Below, piece after piece: positions 9,498 through 20,254 of a DNA stretch of 64,000 nucleotides. The translations under genes were made by a program, and so were the position numbers. The notes below the pieces were generated by a model. It was not told the origin of the DNA, did no database searches, and worked only from the letters and a program-made list of their open reading frames with translations. The first letter of the stretch is position 1; the number at the start of each line of letters is the position of its first letter. The stretch comes from Erysipelotrichaceae bacterium (GTDB taxonomy: Bacteria; Bacillota_I; Bacilli_A; RFN20; DUOF01). The stretch lies in NCBI GenBank assembly GCA_015058985.1, contig SVBH01000001.1, positions 124,001 to 188,000 on the forward strand. The letters run 5' to 3'.

Positions 9498-10933
9498 TGA
9501 GTTATCTAGATAAAACAATTATAGAAATCAATAAAGCTTTAAAAGAAGGAAAAACAACTCCAAAAGAATTGTTTGAACAGTCTATTGAAAGAGCAAAAAA
9601 ATATCAAAATAAATATAACTCTTTTGTAACTATAACTGATAAATACGAAGAAAAAGAATACAACTTTAATAATAAACTAGCAGGCATTCCTTGTGCTATT
9701 AAAGATAACTTTTCTACTAAGGGAATTAGAACAACTGGTTCGAGTAATATTTTAGACAATTATGTTCCTGTTTTTGATGCGACTGCTGTTAAAAAATTAA
9801 AAGAAAATCAAATTAACATTGTTGGTAAAACCGTTTTAGATGAACTTGCAATGGGAGGAACAGGAACTACAGGTTATACTGGAGTTGTCAAAAATCCTTA
9901 TGATATCACTAGACAAGCAGGAGGAAGTAGTGGTGGTAGTGCTGCCGCAGTGGCATCTGGCATCGTTCCATTTGCCTTAGGAAGCGATACTGGTGATTCA
10001 GTTAGAAAACCAGCCTCATTATGTGGTCTTGTAGGATTTAAACCAACCTGGGGTAGAATTTCTAGATTTGGATTATTCCCATTTGCTCCATCATTAGATC
10101 ATGTTGCTTATTTTACAAGAAGCGTTGAAGACAGTGCTGTTATCTTAGAATCATTAGCAGGACAAGATTACAATGATTACACTTCTTCTAATAAGAAAGT
10201 TGAAAAATACTATGAAAATCTAAATAAAGATTTAAAAGGAAAGAAACTTGTTGTAATTAAAGAAATCATTGATAGTGTCTATGATAATAAAGTCATTGCT
10301 TGTTTTAACAAATCATTAGATGAACTTGAAAAATGTGGTGCAGTTATTGAATATCAAAGTGTGGATGAAAAACTATTAAAAGCTATTTATCCAACTTATA
10401 TGGTCATTTCTTGTGCAGAAGCAACAAGTAACAACGCTAATTTAGATGGTATTAAATTTGGAAATAGACAAGATGGAGCTTCTATTGATGAGGTTATGTT
10501 CAATACTAGAACTAAAGGATTTGGTGAATTTATCAAAAGAAGATTCGTTCTAGGAAGTTATGCTTTAGCTAAACAAAACCAAGAAAAACTATTCCTAAGA
10601 GCTCAAAAAGTAAGAAGACTTATTGTAGAAAAGGTTAATGATTTATTAAAAGAATATGATGCGATTGTATTACCTGCATCTGGAGATGTTGCTCCTAGAT
10701 TTGATAGTCAATCAGAAAAATTATCTGATAATTATCTAATCGCAGAAAATCATTTAGCGATTGCTAATTTTGCGGGTTTACCTTCTATCACTATACCTAT
10801 GGGTAAAAAAGAAGGATTACCAATTGGAATTAATATAACAGGTAGATTGTTTGATGAACAAACCACTTTAAATATAGCTTATGCATTAGAATCAAAACTT
10901 GGATATAAAAATATGATGGGAGGTAATAAATAA
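9497..10933 (+). CDS. gatA: Asp/Glu-tRNA amidotransferase subunit A
   Basis: The glutaminase subunit, which releases ammonia from glutamine and passes it to GatB. It is 478 aa, an amidase-signature protein. The Ser-cis-Ser-Lys set is present: Lys69 in AIKDN, the serine-rich loop GGSSGGSAAA (about 142-151) and Ser168 in SDTGDSVRKPAS. Most relatives have DTGGS at the last site; the Asp in place of the second Gly is, as far as I recall, common in Mollicutes-type GatA. It is coupled to gatC and gatB by TAATG overlaps or one-base joins. Confidence 0.95.
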   Translation: MSYLDKTIIEINKALKEGKTTPKELFEQSIERAKKYQNKYNSFVTITDKYEEKEYNFNNKLAGIPCAIKDNFSTKGIRTTGSSNILDNYVPVFDATAVKKLKENQINIVGKTVLDELAMGGTGTTGYTGVVKNPYDITRQAGGSSGGSAAAVASGIVPFALGSDTGDSVRKPASLCGLVGFKPTWGRISRFGLFPFAPSLDHVAYFTRSVEDSAVILESLAGQDYNDYTSSNKKVEKYYENLNKDLKGKKLVVIKEIIDSVYDNKVIACFNKSLDELEKCGAVIEYQSVDEKLLKAIYPTYMVISCAEATSNNANLDGIKFGNRQDGASIDEVMFNTRTKGFGEFIKRRFVLGSYALAKQNQEKLFLRAQKVRRLIVEKVNDLLKEYDAIVLPASGDVAPRFDSQSEKLSDNYLIAENHLAIANFAGLPSITIPMGKKEGLPIGINITGRLFDEQTTLNIAYALESKLGYKNMMGGNK

Positions 10934-12360
10934 TGATATACGAACCTGTCATTGGAATTGAAGTTCACTGTGAACTTAAAACAAAAACTAAAATGTTTTC
11001 TCCTGCAAAAGTTAACTTTGGAGATGCTCCTAATACTAATGTAAATGCTATTGATTTAGCTTATCCTGGTATTATGCCTCTTATTAATAAAAAAGCAATT
11101 GAATATGCGATTGCAGCAAGTCATGTTCTAAATATGAAAATAGATAGAGATTTATGGTTTGATAGAAAAAACTATTTCTATTCAGATTTACCAAAAGGAT
11201 TCCAAATCACTCAAGATAAAAGACCAATTGGTAGTCAAGGATATTTGATGGTTAAACTCCCAAATAATGATGAAAAAAGAGTAAATATTACTAGACTTCA
11301 TATGGAAGAAGATACTGCTAAACAAATCCACTATAATGATTATACTTTAATTGATTACAATAGATGTGGTACTCCTTTAATTGAAATCGTTACCGATGCT
11401 GGTATTAGATCTGTTGAGGAAGCTGTTGCGTATATTGATAAATTAAAATCAACTTTAGCTTTCATTGGTGTCAGTGATGCTAAAATGGAAGAAGGATCTA
11501 TTAGATGTGATATCAATATTTCTTTAAGAGAAAAAGGAACTAAAGTCTTTGGTACTAAAGTTGAAGTTAAAAACTTAAATTCTTTAAATAATGTTGCTTT
11601 AGCTTTAAACTACGAAATTGAAAGACAAAGCAAATTATTAGACAATGGAGAGAAAGTTGCCCAAGAAACCAGAAGATTTGATGAATTAACTAAACAAACT
11701 GTTACTTTAAGAAGTAAAGTTGATGCTGTTGATTATAAATATTTTACAGAACCAAATATCTTACCAATTCACTTAGAAGAAGAACTTATTAGTAAAGTAA
11801 TTGATTCTATTCCTGAATTACCAGAATCTAGAAAACAAAGATATTTGAAAGAATATAACTTATCAGATTATGATGCTAGTTTATTACTTCAAAGTAGAGA
11901 ATTCTCTGACTATTTTGAAAAATGTAACAATTTATGCAAACAACCAAAATTAGTTGCTAACTGGTTACTAGTAGATATGTCTTCTTACATGAATAAAGAA
12001 AATCTAAATATTACTAATGTTAATATTGATTATCAAAGACTAGCAGAACTTATTACTTTAATTAGTGAAAATAAAATTTCTTCTAAACAAGCAAAAGAAG
12101 TTTTTGAAATCATGAAAACAGAAGATAAAACTCCTAATGAAATAGTTAAGGAAAAAAATATGATTCAAGTTAGTGATGAAGGATTAATTATTTCTTTAAT
12201 TGATGAAGTATTAAATGAAAATCCACAAACGATTGAACAATATAAATCTGGCAGAACTAATGTTTTAGGTTTCTTAGTTGGTCAAGTTATTAAAAAATCT
12301 AAAGGTCAAGCTAATCCAGGAATGGTTAGTAAAATCTTAAATCAAAAATTAAATAGTTAA
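10933..12360 (+). CDS. gatB: Asp/Glu-tRNA amidotransferase subunit B
   Basis: The tRNA-binding kinase/transamidase subunit, 475 aa, full length. It opens MIYEPVIGIEVHCELKTKTK, with the signature DRKNYFYSDLPKGFQITQ near residue 75 and HMEEDTAK, YNRCGTPLIEIVTD and MEEGSIRCDINIS in the catalytic cradle. The C-terminal YqeY-like tail domain carries the usual closing NPGMVSKILNQKL. It is the last gene of gatCAB and ends in a terminator. The presence of this operon suggests the cell lacks a glutaminyl-tRNA synthetase, which cannot be checked in this window. Confidence 0.96.
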   Translation: MIYEPVIGIEVHCELKTKTKMFSPAKVNFGDAPNTNVNAIDLAYPGIMPLINKKAIEYAIAASHVLNMKIDRDLWFDRKNYFYSDLPKGFQITQDKRPIGSQGYLMVKLPNNDEKRVNITRLHMEEDTAKQIHYNDYTLIDYNRCGTPLIEIVTDAGIRSVEEAVAYIDKLKSTLAFIGVSDAKMEEGSIRCDINISLREKGTKVFGTKVEVKNLNSLNNVALALNYEIERQSKLLDNGEKVAQETRRFDELTKQTVTLRSKVDAVDYKYFTEPNILPIHLEEELISKVIDSIPELPESRKQRYLKEYNLSDYDASLLLQSREFSDYFEKCNNLCKQPKLVANWLLVDMSSYMNKENLNITNVNIDYQRLAELITLISENKISSKQAKEVFEIMKTEDKTPNEIVKEKNMIQVSDEGLIISLIDEVLNENPQTIEQYKSGRTNVLGFLVGQVIKKSKGQANPGMVSKILNQKLNS

Positions 12361-12385
12361 GCAAGTGTAATAACTTGCTTTTTTT
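12361..12385 (+). terminator. Terminator after gatB
   Basis: GCAAGT, loop GTAATA, ACTTGC, then seven T, directly after the stop codon. Confidence 0.85.
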
Positions 12386-12411
12386 AGTGCAAACTATATT
12401 AGGTGAATCAA

Positions 12412-12804
12412 ATGAAAAAAATATTGAATTTTTTAATAAATGTAGGGCAAGTTCTTTTAATATACTCAATTATGTTTGTTTCTGCCGTTTTCCTATATAG
12501 TAAATTTAACACTGGTAAAGTTATATATGGAAATAGATGCATCGTAAAAGAAATACCAAATCTAAATAATTTTATAAAAATCAAAGAAATCAACAAAATA
12601 GAGTATAAACAAGATTGCAATACTCTTTATCTAACTTTAACTTCTGATTTAACAAAAGAAGAATACAAAGGAATTATAATGAGATATTACGAAATATTTT
12701 CTGATTTAGATTACGATGGCAATATTCAAATAATTGCCCACTCCTCTAAATTTGAAACACCATTATTTGCTAGTATTACTTCCAAAGGTATAAGTATCAA
12801 CTAA
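12412..12804 (+). CDS. Small secreted or membrane-anchored protein, 130 aa
   Basis: No family recognised. The ATG at 12412 is preferred over the GTG at 12403 because AGGTGA (12401-12406) fits the ATG and would overlap the GTG. Residues 1-32 form a Lys-tailed hydrophobic anchor (KKILNFLINVGQVLLIYSIM...). The rest is a small alpha/beta domain outside the membrane with one pair of Cys (near 41 and 68) that could form a disulfide. It stands alone between the gatCAB terminator and the acetyltransferase gene. Confidence 0.6.
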   Translation: MKKILNFLINVGQVLLIYSIMFVSAVFLYSKFNTGKVIYGNRCIVKEIPNLNNFIKIKEINKIEYKQDCNTLYLTLTSDLTKEEYKGIIMRYYEIFSDLDYDGNIQIIAHSSKFETPLFASITSKGISIN

Positions 12805-12834
12805 TTACTTTTTTTCTATATAAATTTCTAGAAT

Positions 12835-12847
12835 TATAATTTATAAT
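12835..12847 (+). promoter_or_regulatory. Two overlapping -10 boxes for a leaderless transcript
   Basis: TATAAT occurs at 12835-12840 and again at 12842-12847, 6 bases before the ATG at 12854. Either would start RNA within 0-7 bases of the start codon. No Shine-Dalgarno site is visible. Confidence 0.45.
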
Positions 12848-12853
12848 TTCAGT

Positions 12854-13720
12854 ATGAAAAGATTTAGTATGTTATATGGCGATTATCACAACCCCATTGA
12901 TAATCCACAAGTATTAGAACAAATAAAGGGGAAGATATACGAAGAAAATTTTTTGGAATTAAAAAAAAATGATTTCGTATACTATATTTTTGATAATGAG
13001 AAGAATTCCATAGTAGGTTATTGCAATGGCCAATATTGCAATAGTTTTCCTATGTTAAATGAAGAAGACCCAATTATATACATATTTAAATTACAAGTCT
13101 TTTCTAAATACCAAAAGCAAGGATTTACACAAGTTTTTTTAGATAAGATTACTGAACATGCAAAAAAACTCAACGTTCCTTTTATAGCACTATTTTCCGT
13201 TGATTTTCATACTAAAACTTATTGGAAAAATGACTTTTTATCTTATTTAGAAAAAGATAATATGTTTAAAATTGTCGATTCAAACATCAAAACTTTCGCT
13301 GTTCTTTTAAGAGAAGCTTTGAATAATTGCTTAGAAAACAAAAATCATCTTATAGAAGAATTAGAGGATATTATTGAACATAAAAAATATGATAATATGC
13401 TTGAATACAATATCGTTAAAGAGGATATTTACGATGAAAATTATAATGTGAAAAACGCTTATAAAAAGATTGATAAAAAGTTGAAAGATTTATTCTTTGA
13501 AAATAAAATGACTCCTATCATAATAAAAGATTTACAAGAAAAGTTAGATTTCAATGGCTATGATAAAGAAAGCATCTATAAAGAACTAGAATTATGCTTA
13601 CAAGGATTCATTATTTCAGATAGTGAGAAATATATTGAAAAAATAAGACTTATTTATGCAAGTATGTTTCTTCTAGAAGCAGATCATAAAGTCAGTAAAG
13701 AGTTAAACAAAAATTATTAA
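12854..13720 (+). CDS. GNAT-family N-acetyltransferase with an unknown C-terminal domain
   Basis: A 288-residue protein. Residues 1-150 have the GNAT layout: strands around SIVGYCNGQY and PIIYIFKLQVFSKYQKQGFTQVFLDKITEHAKK, where KYQKQGFTQ is the acetyl-CoA pyrophosphate loop (a loose R/Q-x-x-G-x-G/A), then LNVPFIALFSV and a YWKNDF end. The remaining 130 residues are helical and unknown. The substrate cannot be told. The start is odd: no ribosome site, and a -10 box 6 bases upstream, so it is probably read as a leaderless mRNA. Confidence 0.6.
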   Translation: MKRFSMLYGDYHNPIDNPQVLEQIKGKIYEENFLELKKNDFVYYIFDNEKNSIVGYCNGQYCNSFPMLNEEDPIIYIFKLQVFSKYQKQGFTQVFLDKITEHAKKLNVPFIALFSVDFHTKTYWKNDFLSYLEKDNMFKIVDSNIKTFAVLLREALNNCLENKNHLIEELEDIIEHKKYDNMLEYNIVKEDIYDENYNVKNAYKKIDKKLKDLFFENKMTPIIIKDLQEKLDFNGYDKESIYKELELCLQGFIISDSEKYIEKIRLIYASMFLLEADHKVSKELNKNY

Positions 13721-13735
13721 TTGTTTTATAATATC

Positions 13736-13764
13736 TTGAAAAGAGATTTGAAATAAGTTATTAT
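13736..13764 (+). promoter_or_regulatory. Promoter of tRNA-Lys
   Basis: TTGAAA (13736-13741), 17-base spacer, TATTAT (13759-13764), about 14 bases before the mature 5' end. Confidence 0.6.
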
Positions 13765-13777
13765 TATAAAGCGATTT

Positions 13778-13853
13778 GGTTCCTTAGCTCAGCTGGCAGA
13801 GCAACTGACTCTTAATCAGTGGGTCTGGGGTTCGATTCCCCAAGGGACCACCA
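13778..13853 (+). tRNA. tRNA-Lys (anticodon CUU)
   Basis: A 76-nt cloverleaf. The acceptor stem GGTTCCT pairs with AGGGACC (one G-T pair), the D arm has AGCTCAGCTGGCAGAGC, the anticodon stem ACTGA/TCAGT encloses the loop CTCTTAA with anticodon CTT at 13811-13813, and the T arm is TGGGGTTCGATTCCCC. The 3' CCA is encoded. It reads AAG lysine codons. It stands as a single tRNA with its own promoter and terminator. Confidence 0.96.
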
Positions 13854-13865
13854 TTAAAAAAAAGT

Positions 13866-13888
13866 AGAACTCTATGAGTTCTTTTTTT
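13866..13888 (+). terminator. Terminator after tRNA-Lys
   Basis: AGAACTC, loop TAT, GAGTTCT, then a T-run. Confidence 0.8.
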
Positions 13889-13996
13889 ATTTATTAGACA
13901 TGATTAAAAATATGTATAAAAAGTTTAAAAATATATTTATTGATTAAGAAAAGTAAATGTTTTATAATTTATACCAAGGAAAGGGGAAATACATAA

Positions 13997-14485
13997 ATGA
14001 AATTAAACAATTTAGTTAAAAGAGCAATCGGAGCTGTTGCTGCAGTATTTGGATTACTATTCTTAGTAGCTGGAAAGAACTTAAAATTAGTTATGAAAGC
14101 TGGCGGAGAAAGTATGGACAAAAAAATGAAATTCTTTGATTTCTTAAAAGATGCAGCTGACGCTGAAATCATGGGATTCCAAAGAGTTCTATTATGGGTT
14201 GCAGCAGTAGTTGTATTCGTTGCATTAGCTTGGTTCGTATTTGCTGTTGTTGCTGAATTAGTTAAAAATGAAAAATTAACTAAAATCACTAACAAATTCA
14301 GTAAATGGGCTGCAGTTGCTTTAGTTGTTGCAGTTGTATTAGTTGCAGTTGCAGGATTAATTCCTAGCAAAGAAAAATTCTTTGGAACTGAAATCAAATA
14401 TACAGCTTCAGCATTTGCTTCAATCTGGTTCTATTTAACAGCTGTTTGTGCTGTTGGTAGTGCAGTAGTTGAATTAAAAGCATAA
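13997..14485 (+). CDS. Four-helix membrane protein, Ala/Val-rich, 162 aa
   Basis: No named family. Four hydrophobic segments lie near residues 11-28, 62-86, 103-123 and 137-158, with a soluble loop of about 35 residues after the first (MDKKMKFFDFLKDAADAE). AVVAELVKNEKL follows segment two. The same plan, loop length and an ELV-N-K motif after the second segment recur in the membrane protein at 58307-58831, so the two may be distant paralogs. Codon use (GCT, GTT, TTA) is very regular, which suggests high expression. It has a strong AAGGAAAGGGG ribosome site. Confidence 0.65.
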   Translation: MKLNNLVKRAIGAVAAVFGLLFLVAGKNLKLVMKAGGESMDKKMKFFDFLKDAADAEIMGFQRVLLWVAAVVVFVALAWFVFAVVAELVKNEKLTKITNKFSKWAAVALVVAVVLVAVAGLIPSKEKFFGTEIKYTASAFASIWFYLTAVCAVGSAVVELKA

Positions 14486-14506
14486 TTTTAAATTTATTAT
14501 GTATTT

Positions 14507-14530
14507 AAAAAGGAGAGAAATCTCCTTTTT
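14507..14530. terminator. Bidirectional terminator
   Basis: AAAAAGGAGA, loop GAAA, TCTCCTTTTT between convergent genes; A and T runs flank both sides. Confidence 0.8.
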
Positions 14531-14553
14531 CTTTTTGCAAAAAAAAGAATGAT

Positions 14554-15459
14554 TTAAAACCATTCCTCCATTTCTTTCGCTACAATCATTCTTACATCTT
14601 GTTTTAAAACTTTAAAATGAGCAGATCCTATTAGTCCTTCCTCACCATCTAAGTTCCAAACTCTTTTTTCATCAAACTCAATACTACACTCTGGTACTAC
14701 AAACTTTTTAACATTTTTATCTTTTAGTTTAACGACTCCAAAAGTAAACATTTTTAAAATTTTAAATATTCCATTAAGAAATGATTTTTTTATTAAAATA
14801 ACATCTACCTTACCATCATTTAATTTAGCACCTTCATTGAGTCTAAATCCTCCAATAGAAGTAGTATTAGCCACAAAAACATATGAATATTCATCTTCAT
14901 AAACTTGATTATCTATTGTTACCTTTATTTTCATTGGTTTATTTTTAACTTTAAACACTAATCCTACACCATGAGTGAAATAAGCTAATTTCCCTAAAGT
15001 TTTCTTAGATGCAGATTTTAATCCATAAGAAATAGCAGTATATCCTCCTATTGCAGCAACATAAATAAAGTACTTATCATTTATTTGACAAACATCATGC
15101 TTAACAACATCTCCTGTTAATATCAAATCCACGCTTTTTTTGATGTTTCTAGACATTTTTAGGTTCTTGGCCATATCACAAACAGTTCCACATGGAATGT
15201 ACCCTAAAATAGGCAAATTTAGTTTTCCTGCAACACCATTAATAACTTCATTAAAAGTTCCATCTCCTCCACAAAGAATTAAATAGTCATATTTACCACA
15301 TGCACTAGCAGCAATTTCAGTTGCATGTCCTTCTCTTTGAGTAGGAACAATATCTAAACTATCAAACTTTTGACATAATCTAGTTTTTATGTAATCCAAT
15401 TTCTTTGTTAGTTTTCTAGACGACCCGCTATTAGGGTTATAAATTAAAATACAATTCAT
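14554..15459 (-). CDS. Diacylglycerol-kinase-family lipid kinase (YegS/DgkB type), copy 1
   Basis: A 301-aa lipid kinase. The N-terminal NAD-kinase-like domain opens with the usual IYNPNSGS and has the nucleotide loop CGGDGTFNEVINGV near residues 66-80; PCGTVCDMAKNL follows. The C-terminal beta-sandwich includes GGFRLNEGAKLNDGKVDVILI, whose Asp/Gly turn is typical, and ends with the NLDGEEG motif. In Firmicutes DgkB recycles diacylglycerol released in lipoteichoic acid synthesis to phosphatidic acid. It is the last gene of a four-gene minus-strand set with tight joins. A second family member lies at 22334-23209. Confidence 0.85.
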   Translation of the reverse strand: MNCILIYNPNSGSSRKLTKKLDYIKTRLCQKFDSLDIVPTQREGHATEIAASACGKYDYLILCGGDGTFNEVINGVAGKLNLPILGYIPCGTVCDMAKNLKMSRNIKKSVDLILTGDVVKHDVCQINDKYFIYVAAIGGYTAISYGLKSASKKTLGKLAYFTHGVGLVFKVKNKPMKIKVTIDNQVYEDEYSYVFVANTTSIGGFRLNEGAKLNDGKVDVILIKKSFLNGIFKILKMFTFGVVKLKDKNVKKFVVPECSIEFDEKRVWNLDGEEGLIGSAHFKVLKQDVRMIVAKEMEEWF

Positions 15460-16142
15460 TACTTTTCACTCTTTTCATTAACTATTTCTAAATATAAATT
15501 TATCATACTATCCGAAGCATCATTCAATAAACCATTATTAATATATGCATCTTGATATTTTTCTAAGTATGATTTGTTATTTTTCATCATTGAGATAACA
15601 CTTATATTATTACCTAGTTTATTATAATTACTATTTTCGTTAATTAAAAGAGATAAATCATAAGAATTCATAAAAACTAAAGGTAAATCACCTTTAAATC
15701 TAATTATTTCATCTATCAAAGTATCCTTATCAACAACAACATCCTCTTTATAAAGAAAATTATCTTTGAAAAATTCATCACTTAAACCATTATTAATTTT
15801 AATAACTAATCTTTCTTTTTCTTTTTGATCTAAATGTTTTATTAAAATTACCCTTACCAAATAATCTTTAGCATCAATTGTCTTTTCTTGAAAATGGAGA
15901 TAAACAAAAGAATCATGTTTGTTATTATTAATAATTTTTTTTACAATTCTTTTTGTCTTAAAGTTTTGATAATTAACAACCACATAGTATCGATAAGCAA
16001 TTAAAAATATCAAAACAAAAGAAATTATCATTAAAATCAAAACAAAAAACAAGAAATCAAAAACTGATTTCCAATGAAAATAAGAATACAAAACTAAAGT
16101 AGTAAATAAGATGGTAATTAAAAAATTCAAAAACAATTTCAT
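15459..16142 (-). CDS. Membrane-anchored protein, 227 aa, unknown
   Basis: Two hydrophobic segments fill the first 50 residues (about 3-20 and 27-50), followed by a cytoplasmic-looking domain of about 175 residues with mixed alpha/beta composition. No known motif. It shares its architecture (two N-terminal spans, then a soluble domain of similar size) with the upstream gene but shows no clear sequence match. Its stop overlaps the start of the lipid kinase (TAATG), so a role in the same envelope lipid process is a fair guess. AAGGAGGT precedes the ATG. Confidence 0.65.
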   Translation of the reverse strand: MKLFLNFLITILFTTLVLYSYFHWKSVFDFLFFVLILMIISFVLIFLIAYRYYVVVNYQNFKTKRIVKKIINNNKHDSFVYLHFQEKTIDAKDYLVRVILIKHLDQKEKERLVIKINNGLSDEFFKDNFLYKEDVVVDKDTLIDEIIRFKGDLPLVFMNSYDLSLLINENSNYNKLGNNISVISMMKNNKSYLEKYQDAYINNGLLNDASDSMINLYLEIVNEKSEK

Positions 16143-16143
16143 A

Positions 16144-16851
16144 TTAATTACCTCCTTGTAAACTTAAATAATAACCTACAATAGAACAAACTTCACTTCG
16201 AGAAAACTGTTTAACAATGTATTTATTATAATTATTTTCTATATAAATTTTCATTTTTTCTCCTTTTAAAGAATTCGTAATTAAGTCCTTAAAAGGAACA
16301 TATTTTAAAGTTTTCTTATAATGTTCTGCTGTTAAAATAATAGGATTATCAACTTTGCATATTAATTTAAACAATTGCCAAGTAGCGTAATCTTTAAAAA
16401 CTATCACTTTATCTTTTGTTTCATCTTCAAAAACTTTCATATTAAACTTATTTCTAGGACTAATCACCACTTTTTTAAACTCATTACCTTCATAGTAAAA
16501 AATATTGATAAAATCAATATAATTAATACTTTTCATATTTAAAACTGTTAAAAGTTCCACTACCACAAAATCTTTAGATAATTCTTTTTCTTCATAATAA
16601 TTATAATAATTCAACTCTGTTTCTTTGTCTTTGGTACTAGTAAATTTAAAAAACAAAAGTATAGAAGTTGAAACAAAAACAATGGCGCATAAAAGAATAA
16701 TAAAATCATTATTAGGACTTATACCGCTTTGAAATAAAGCATTTATCACTCCTACTGACATTATAGAAATAAAAAAGAATATACAGGTAATCAAACTGCC
16801 CCATACAAGTGCTTTCAACAAAAGTAAACACATTTTAAGTAACAACTTCAT
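16144..16851 (-). CDS. Membrane-anchored protein, 235 aa, unknown
   Basis: The first gene of the set that ends in the lipid kinase. There are hydrophobic segments near residues 3-32 and 47-68, then a soluble domain rich in Lys, Tyr and Asn with segments such as YIDFINIFYYEG and VIVFKDYATWQLFKLI. No domain recognised. One base separates its stop from the next gene's start. GGTGATAGT just before the ATG is the ribosome site. Its layout equals that of the 227-aa neighbour, so the pair may form a heteromeric membrane unit. Confidence 0.65.
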   Translation of the reverse strand: MKLLLKMCLLLLKALVWGSLITCIFFFISIMSVGVINALFQSGISPNNDFIILLCAIVFVSTSILLFFKFTSTKDKETELNYYNYYEEKELSKDFVVVELLTVLNMKSINYIDFINIFYYEGNEFKKVVISPRNKFNMKVFEDETKDKVIVFKDYATWQLFKLICKVDNPIILTAEHYKKTLKYVPFKDLITNSLKGEKMKIYIENNYNKYIVKQFSRSEVCSIVGYYLSLQGGN

Positions 16852-16873
16852 ACTATCACCATCACCATTATAA

Positions 16874-16899
16874 CAAAAAAATCACCTGGAAAGGTGATT
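16874..16899 (-). terminator. Terminator of the DUF1622 gene
   Basis: On the minus strand AATCACCT, loop TTCC, AGGTGATT, then T-run; it overlaps that gene's stop codon. Confidence 0.8.
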
Positions 16900-17290
16900 A
16901 TTTATTTTCATCTAATTTATTTTTACGTGTTCTTTTCTTTAAAGAGTCAGCTATAGCCACTCCTTCTCTTTCTTCATCTACTTCTACCTTTAATTTCCAT
17001 CTAGCTACAACAGCCATAGTTGTTCTAACTAAAACAAGCAAAGCAACAAATTTTAATTCTGAAATATTCTCTACAATAATAGTTCTCAATATCTCTCCAC
17101 ATAGAACTACGTCTAAACCTAAACATACAGTTTTGCCTAAAGCAATATTTTCATTTTTGTGATTAAATAAACAATAAACTGCATATCCAAGTCCAATTAC
17201 GATAACCAAAACCCCTAGGATATCTATAATAGCAATTATCCAAGGTAAAACATCTGCTAAAAAATCATGTAACACATTACTTAAGAACAT
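16898..17290 (-). CDS. DUF1622 family membrane protein
   Basis: A 130-residue protein. Two or three hydrophobic segments are visible (about 16-42, 50-66 and 80-95). The DUF1622 signature is present: LGLDVVLCGEILRTIIVENISELKFVALLVLVRTTMAVV, where the E-I-L-R-T-I-hydrophobic block sits between membrane segments. The function of the family is unknown. The C-terminus is charged and basic (KKRTRKNKLDENK). It sits alone between the ABC-F gene and the lipid-kinase operon. Confidence 0.75.
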   Translation of the reverse strand: MFLSNVLHDFLADVLPWIIAIIDILGVLVIVIGLGYAVYCLFNHKNENIALGKTVCLGLDVVLCGEILRTIIVENISELKFVALLVLVRTTMAVVARWKLKVEVDEEREGVAIADSLKKRTRKNKLDENK

Positions 17291-17328
17291 AATAAAACCT
17301 CCATCAATGCCTATATTTTATCACAAAA

Positions 17329-19420
<2,092 letters not shown>

Positions 19421-19472
19421 TTTTCAACACCTCTGTCCTTATTATATTAACATTTATAAATAGTTAATTCCA

Positions 19473-19499
19473 TAAAAAAAGCTACTTATCCAGTAGCTT
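19473..19499 (-). terminator. Terminator of the acidic lipoprotein gene
   Basis: On the minus strand AAGCTACT, loop GGATA, AGTAGCTT, then T-run. Confidence 0.85.
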
Positions 19500-19500
19500 A

Positions 19501-20199
19501 TTATTCAATTTCTGTAAAGGTAGGAACATTTACCTTTGTACCATTAATTTTAGATAATTTAGCAATAAATTCATAATTAACTTTCATACCACTATCAGTA
19601 ACTGAGAAAGTCATTTTAATTTGATCTAATTCTTTATTAGCTAATCTAACCTTAATTTTTAAATCTTCAACCTCAGTGTAATCAACTATACTAAATGAGA
19701 AATCATCATCAGCGCTTTGAGACATACTTTCTCTAATTTCTTGAGTTTTTTCATCACTTAAAATATACCAACCATCTTTATAATTAAAATCTTCATCAGT
19801 ATAAGATTCAAAAGCACTTAAATCATAATCATTTTCTTCATCAGCAGTTTCTTCTTCACATTCTCCATACCAACCTGCAGTATCCATTTCATCTTCATCA
19901 TAATAATTTATTTCACAGGTTTTACCGTTTACTACAGCAGTATATGATTCTGTTTCTTCACCAAACATTTCCATTTTTACATACATTTCTTCATCTTCAT
20001 CAAATGCCATTTTAATTCCCATGGACATACTAAAATCTTTCATATCTACATTGTAATCAATATCAACAGTAGCACTAGTAATATCTTCTAATCCTTTAAA
20101 AGCTTCAACTACTGATCCTTTTCTACTAGGTTCTTTATCACAACCAGCCATTGATCCAACTAGTAAAATTCCTAATAATAATTTAGATATTTTTTTCAT
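19501..20199 (-). CDS. Acidic lipoprotein, LppX/LolA-like fold possible
   Basis: A 232-residue protein with a textbook lipoprotein signal: MKKISKLLLGILLVGSMAGC, lipobox SMAGC with Cys20. The mature part is very acidic (DEDEEMYVKMEMFGEE, EEETADEENDYDLSAFE) and contains long alternating strands (ATVDIDYNVDMKDFSMSMGIKMAF, IKVRLANKELDQIKMTFSV). That pattern resembles the half-barrel of LppX/LolA-type lipoproteins, which carry lipids, or similar DUF6612-type proteins. The ligand is unknown. It is monocistronic, with its own terminator. Confidence 0.7.
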   Translation of the reverse strand: MKKISKLLLGILLVGSMAGCDKEPSRKGSVVEAFKGLEDITSATVDIDYNVDMKDFSMSMGIKMAFDEDEEMYVKMEMFGEETESYTAVVNGKTCEINYYDEDEMDTAGWYGECEEETADEENDYDLSAFESYTDEDFNYKDGWYILSDEKTQEIRESMSQSADDDFSFSIVDYTEVEDLKIKVRLANKELDQIKMTFSVTDSGMKVNYEFIAKLSKINGTKVNVPTFTEIE

Positions 20200-20254
20200 T
20201 GTATTACCTCACTTTTAACACCATTATATCATAAAAGTTTGATATTTCTATATT

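Noticed and set aside
13969-14397. Minus-strand open frame of 142 codons, Thr/Ala-rich
   Set aside because: It mirrors the plus-strand membrane gene at 13997-14485, which has a strong ribosome site and a natural hydrophobic pattern. The mirror frame is a composition effect.
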